Shown here one piece after another: positions 11,966-12,294 of a DNA stretch of 12,294 nt. The stretch is taken from positions 1 to 12,294 of the forward strand of contig URWC01000045.1 in assembly GCA_900551555.1 (NCBI GenBank). Direction: 5' to 3'. A program made the position numbers and the translations under genes. This DNA is from an uncultured Collinsella sp. Its GTDB lineage: Bacteria; Actinomycetota; Coriobacteriia; Coriobacteriales; Coriobacteriaceae. The notes under the pieces are model-generated. The model searched no databases and was not told the origin of the DNA. It saw only the letters and a list, made by a program, of their open reading frames with translations. Every line of letters starts with the position of its first letter. Within the stretch, counting starts at the first letter, position 1.

Positions 11966-11993
11966 GGCTCGACTCACATCGAGCCTTGGAGGT
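11966..11993 (+). promoter_or_regulatory. Hairpin and ribosome site of the tat gene
   Basis: GGCTCGA (11966-11972) pairs perfectly with TCGAGCC (11979-11985), loop CTCACA, 2 nt before the ribosome site GGAGGT (11988-11993). That site decides the GTG start at 11998, 4 nt further on. Confidence 0.5.
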
Positions 11994-11997
11994 ATGT

Positions 11998-12294
11998 GTG
12001 TTTGGTATTGGAGAGGGTGAGCTCGCGATCATCGTGGTCTTCGGCTTTTTGCTGTTTGGCCCGGATAAGCTCCCGCAGATGGGCCGCACGATCGGCCGTG
12101 CCATCCGTCAGTTCCGCGAGACGCAGGAAAAGATGACGGCCGTTGTTCAGTCCGAGATCATCGATCCGGTAAGCGAAGCCGCGTCGGCCCCGGTCAAGCC
12201 CAAGAAGGCTGCCGTCGATGACGATTCCGATGCGGACGAGGATGCCGCCGGGACGGCTGCACCCGCAAAGAAGGAGACCTTTGCCGAGCGCCGT
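11998..12294 (+). CDS. tatA: Sec-independent translocase TatA/TatB, 3' end beyond window
   Basis: Membrane component of the twin-arginine pathway, which exports folded proteins together with TatC. The first 99 residues are present and the frame stays open to the window end. Residues 1-20 (MFGIGEGELAIIVVFGFLLF) are the short N-out membrane helix. It is followed by the hinge GPDKLPQMGR with the family Phe-Gly-Pro, then an amphipathic helix (RTIGRAIRQFRETQEKM), then a low-complexity tail rich in Ala, Asp, Lys and Pro. The start is GTG: it is the only start in this frame placed correctly behind GGAGGT, and it gives the canonical N-terminus. TatA and TatB cannot be told apart firmly; the long charged tail is compatible with either, and a tatC just beyond the window would be expected. 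Confidence 0.88.
   Translation, partial: MFGIGEGELAIIVVFGFLLFGPDKLPQMGRTIGRAIRQFRETQEKMTAVVQSEIIDPVSEAASAPVKPKKAAVDDDSDADEDAAGTAAPAKKETFAERR

Noticed and set aside
11930..12136. Short ORF starting with ATG 11930, at about the position where a transcript from TATACT would begin (possible leaderless gene)
   Set aside because: It overlaps the tat gene out of frame, has no conserved features and no ribosome site; coincidence is likelier.

Overview
The window is high-GC and densely coded. It has strong AAGGAGG-type ribosome sites, GC-rich intrinsic terminators and protein families typical of anaerobic gut Actinomycetota. My best guess is a Coriobacteriia genome, perhaps Collinsella-like; this is an impression from gene content and style, not a database match. 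Nothing looks like an integrated phage, IS element or CRISPR array, and codon use looks even throughout.

Layout. (1) 1-6950 is a sugar-use region. On the minus strand a GntR/UTRA regulator is followed by a class I mannose-6-phosphate isomerase (manA). Divergent from them, the plus strand carries a GH1 6-phospho-beta-glycosidase and the IIC, IIB and IIA proteins of a lactose/cellobiose-family PTS, closed by a strong terminator at 5814-5851. A ROK sugar kinase follows with its own leader. The likely flow is: the PTS imports and phosphorylates a beta-disaccharide, GH1 cleaves it to a hexose-6-phosphate plus a free hexose, the ROK kinase phosphorylates the free hexose, and ManA feeds any mannose-6-phosphate into glycolysis. 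(2) 7119-8102 is a family II (Mn-dependent) inorganic pyrophosphatase with its own terminator. (3) 8146-9723 is an NhaA Na+/H+ antiporter. Its leader contains what looks like a complete attenuator: a three-way-junction fold whose closing stem shares its 3' arm with an intrinsic terminator just before the gene. (4) 9755-10009 (minus) is an 84-residue protein I do not recognise, converging on nhaA through a bidirectional terminator. (5) 10159-12294 holds a PLP aminotransferase (probably aspartate type), a lone STAS anti-sigma-antagonist-like protein and the start of a TatA/TatB gene cut by the window end.

The most interesting non-coding signals are the nhaA leader and a set of small intergenic palindromic elements. 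The palindromes have different arms but carry a related GGGGAC(A/G)-type core between them. They are clearest at 5902-5942, 6952-6982 and 9724-9750, with two relatives pairing as one large hairpin in the 5' leader of the GH1 gene (1964-2047).
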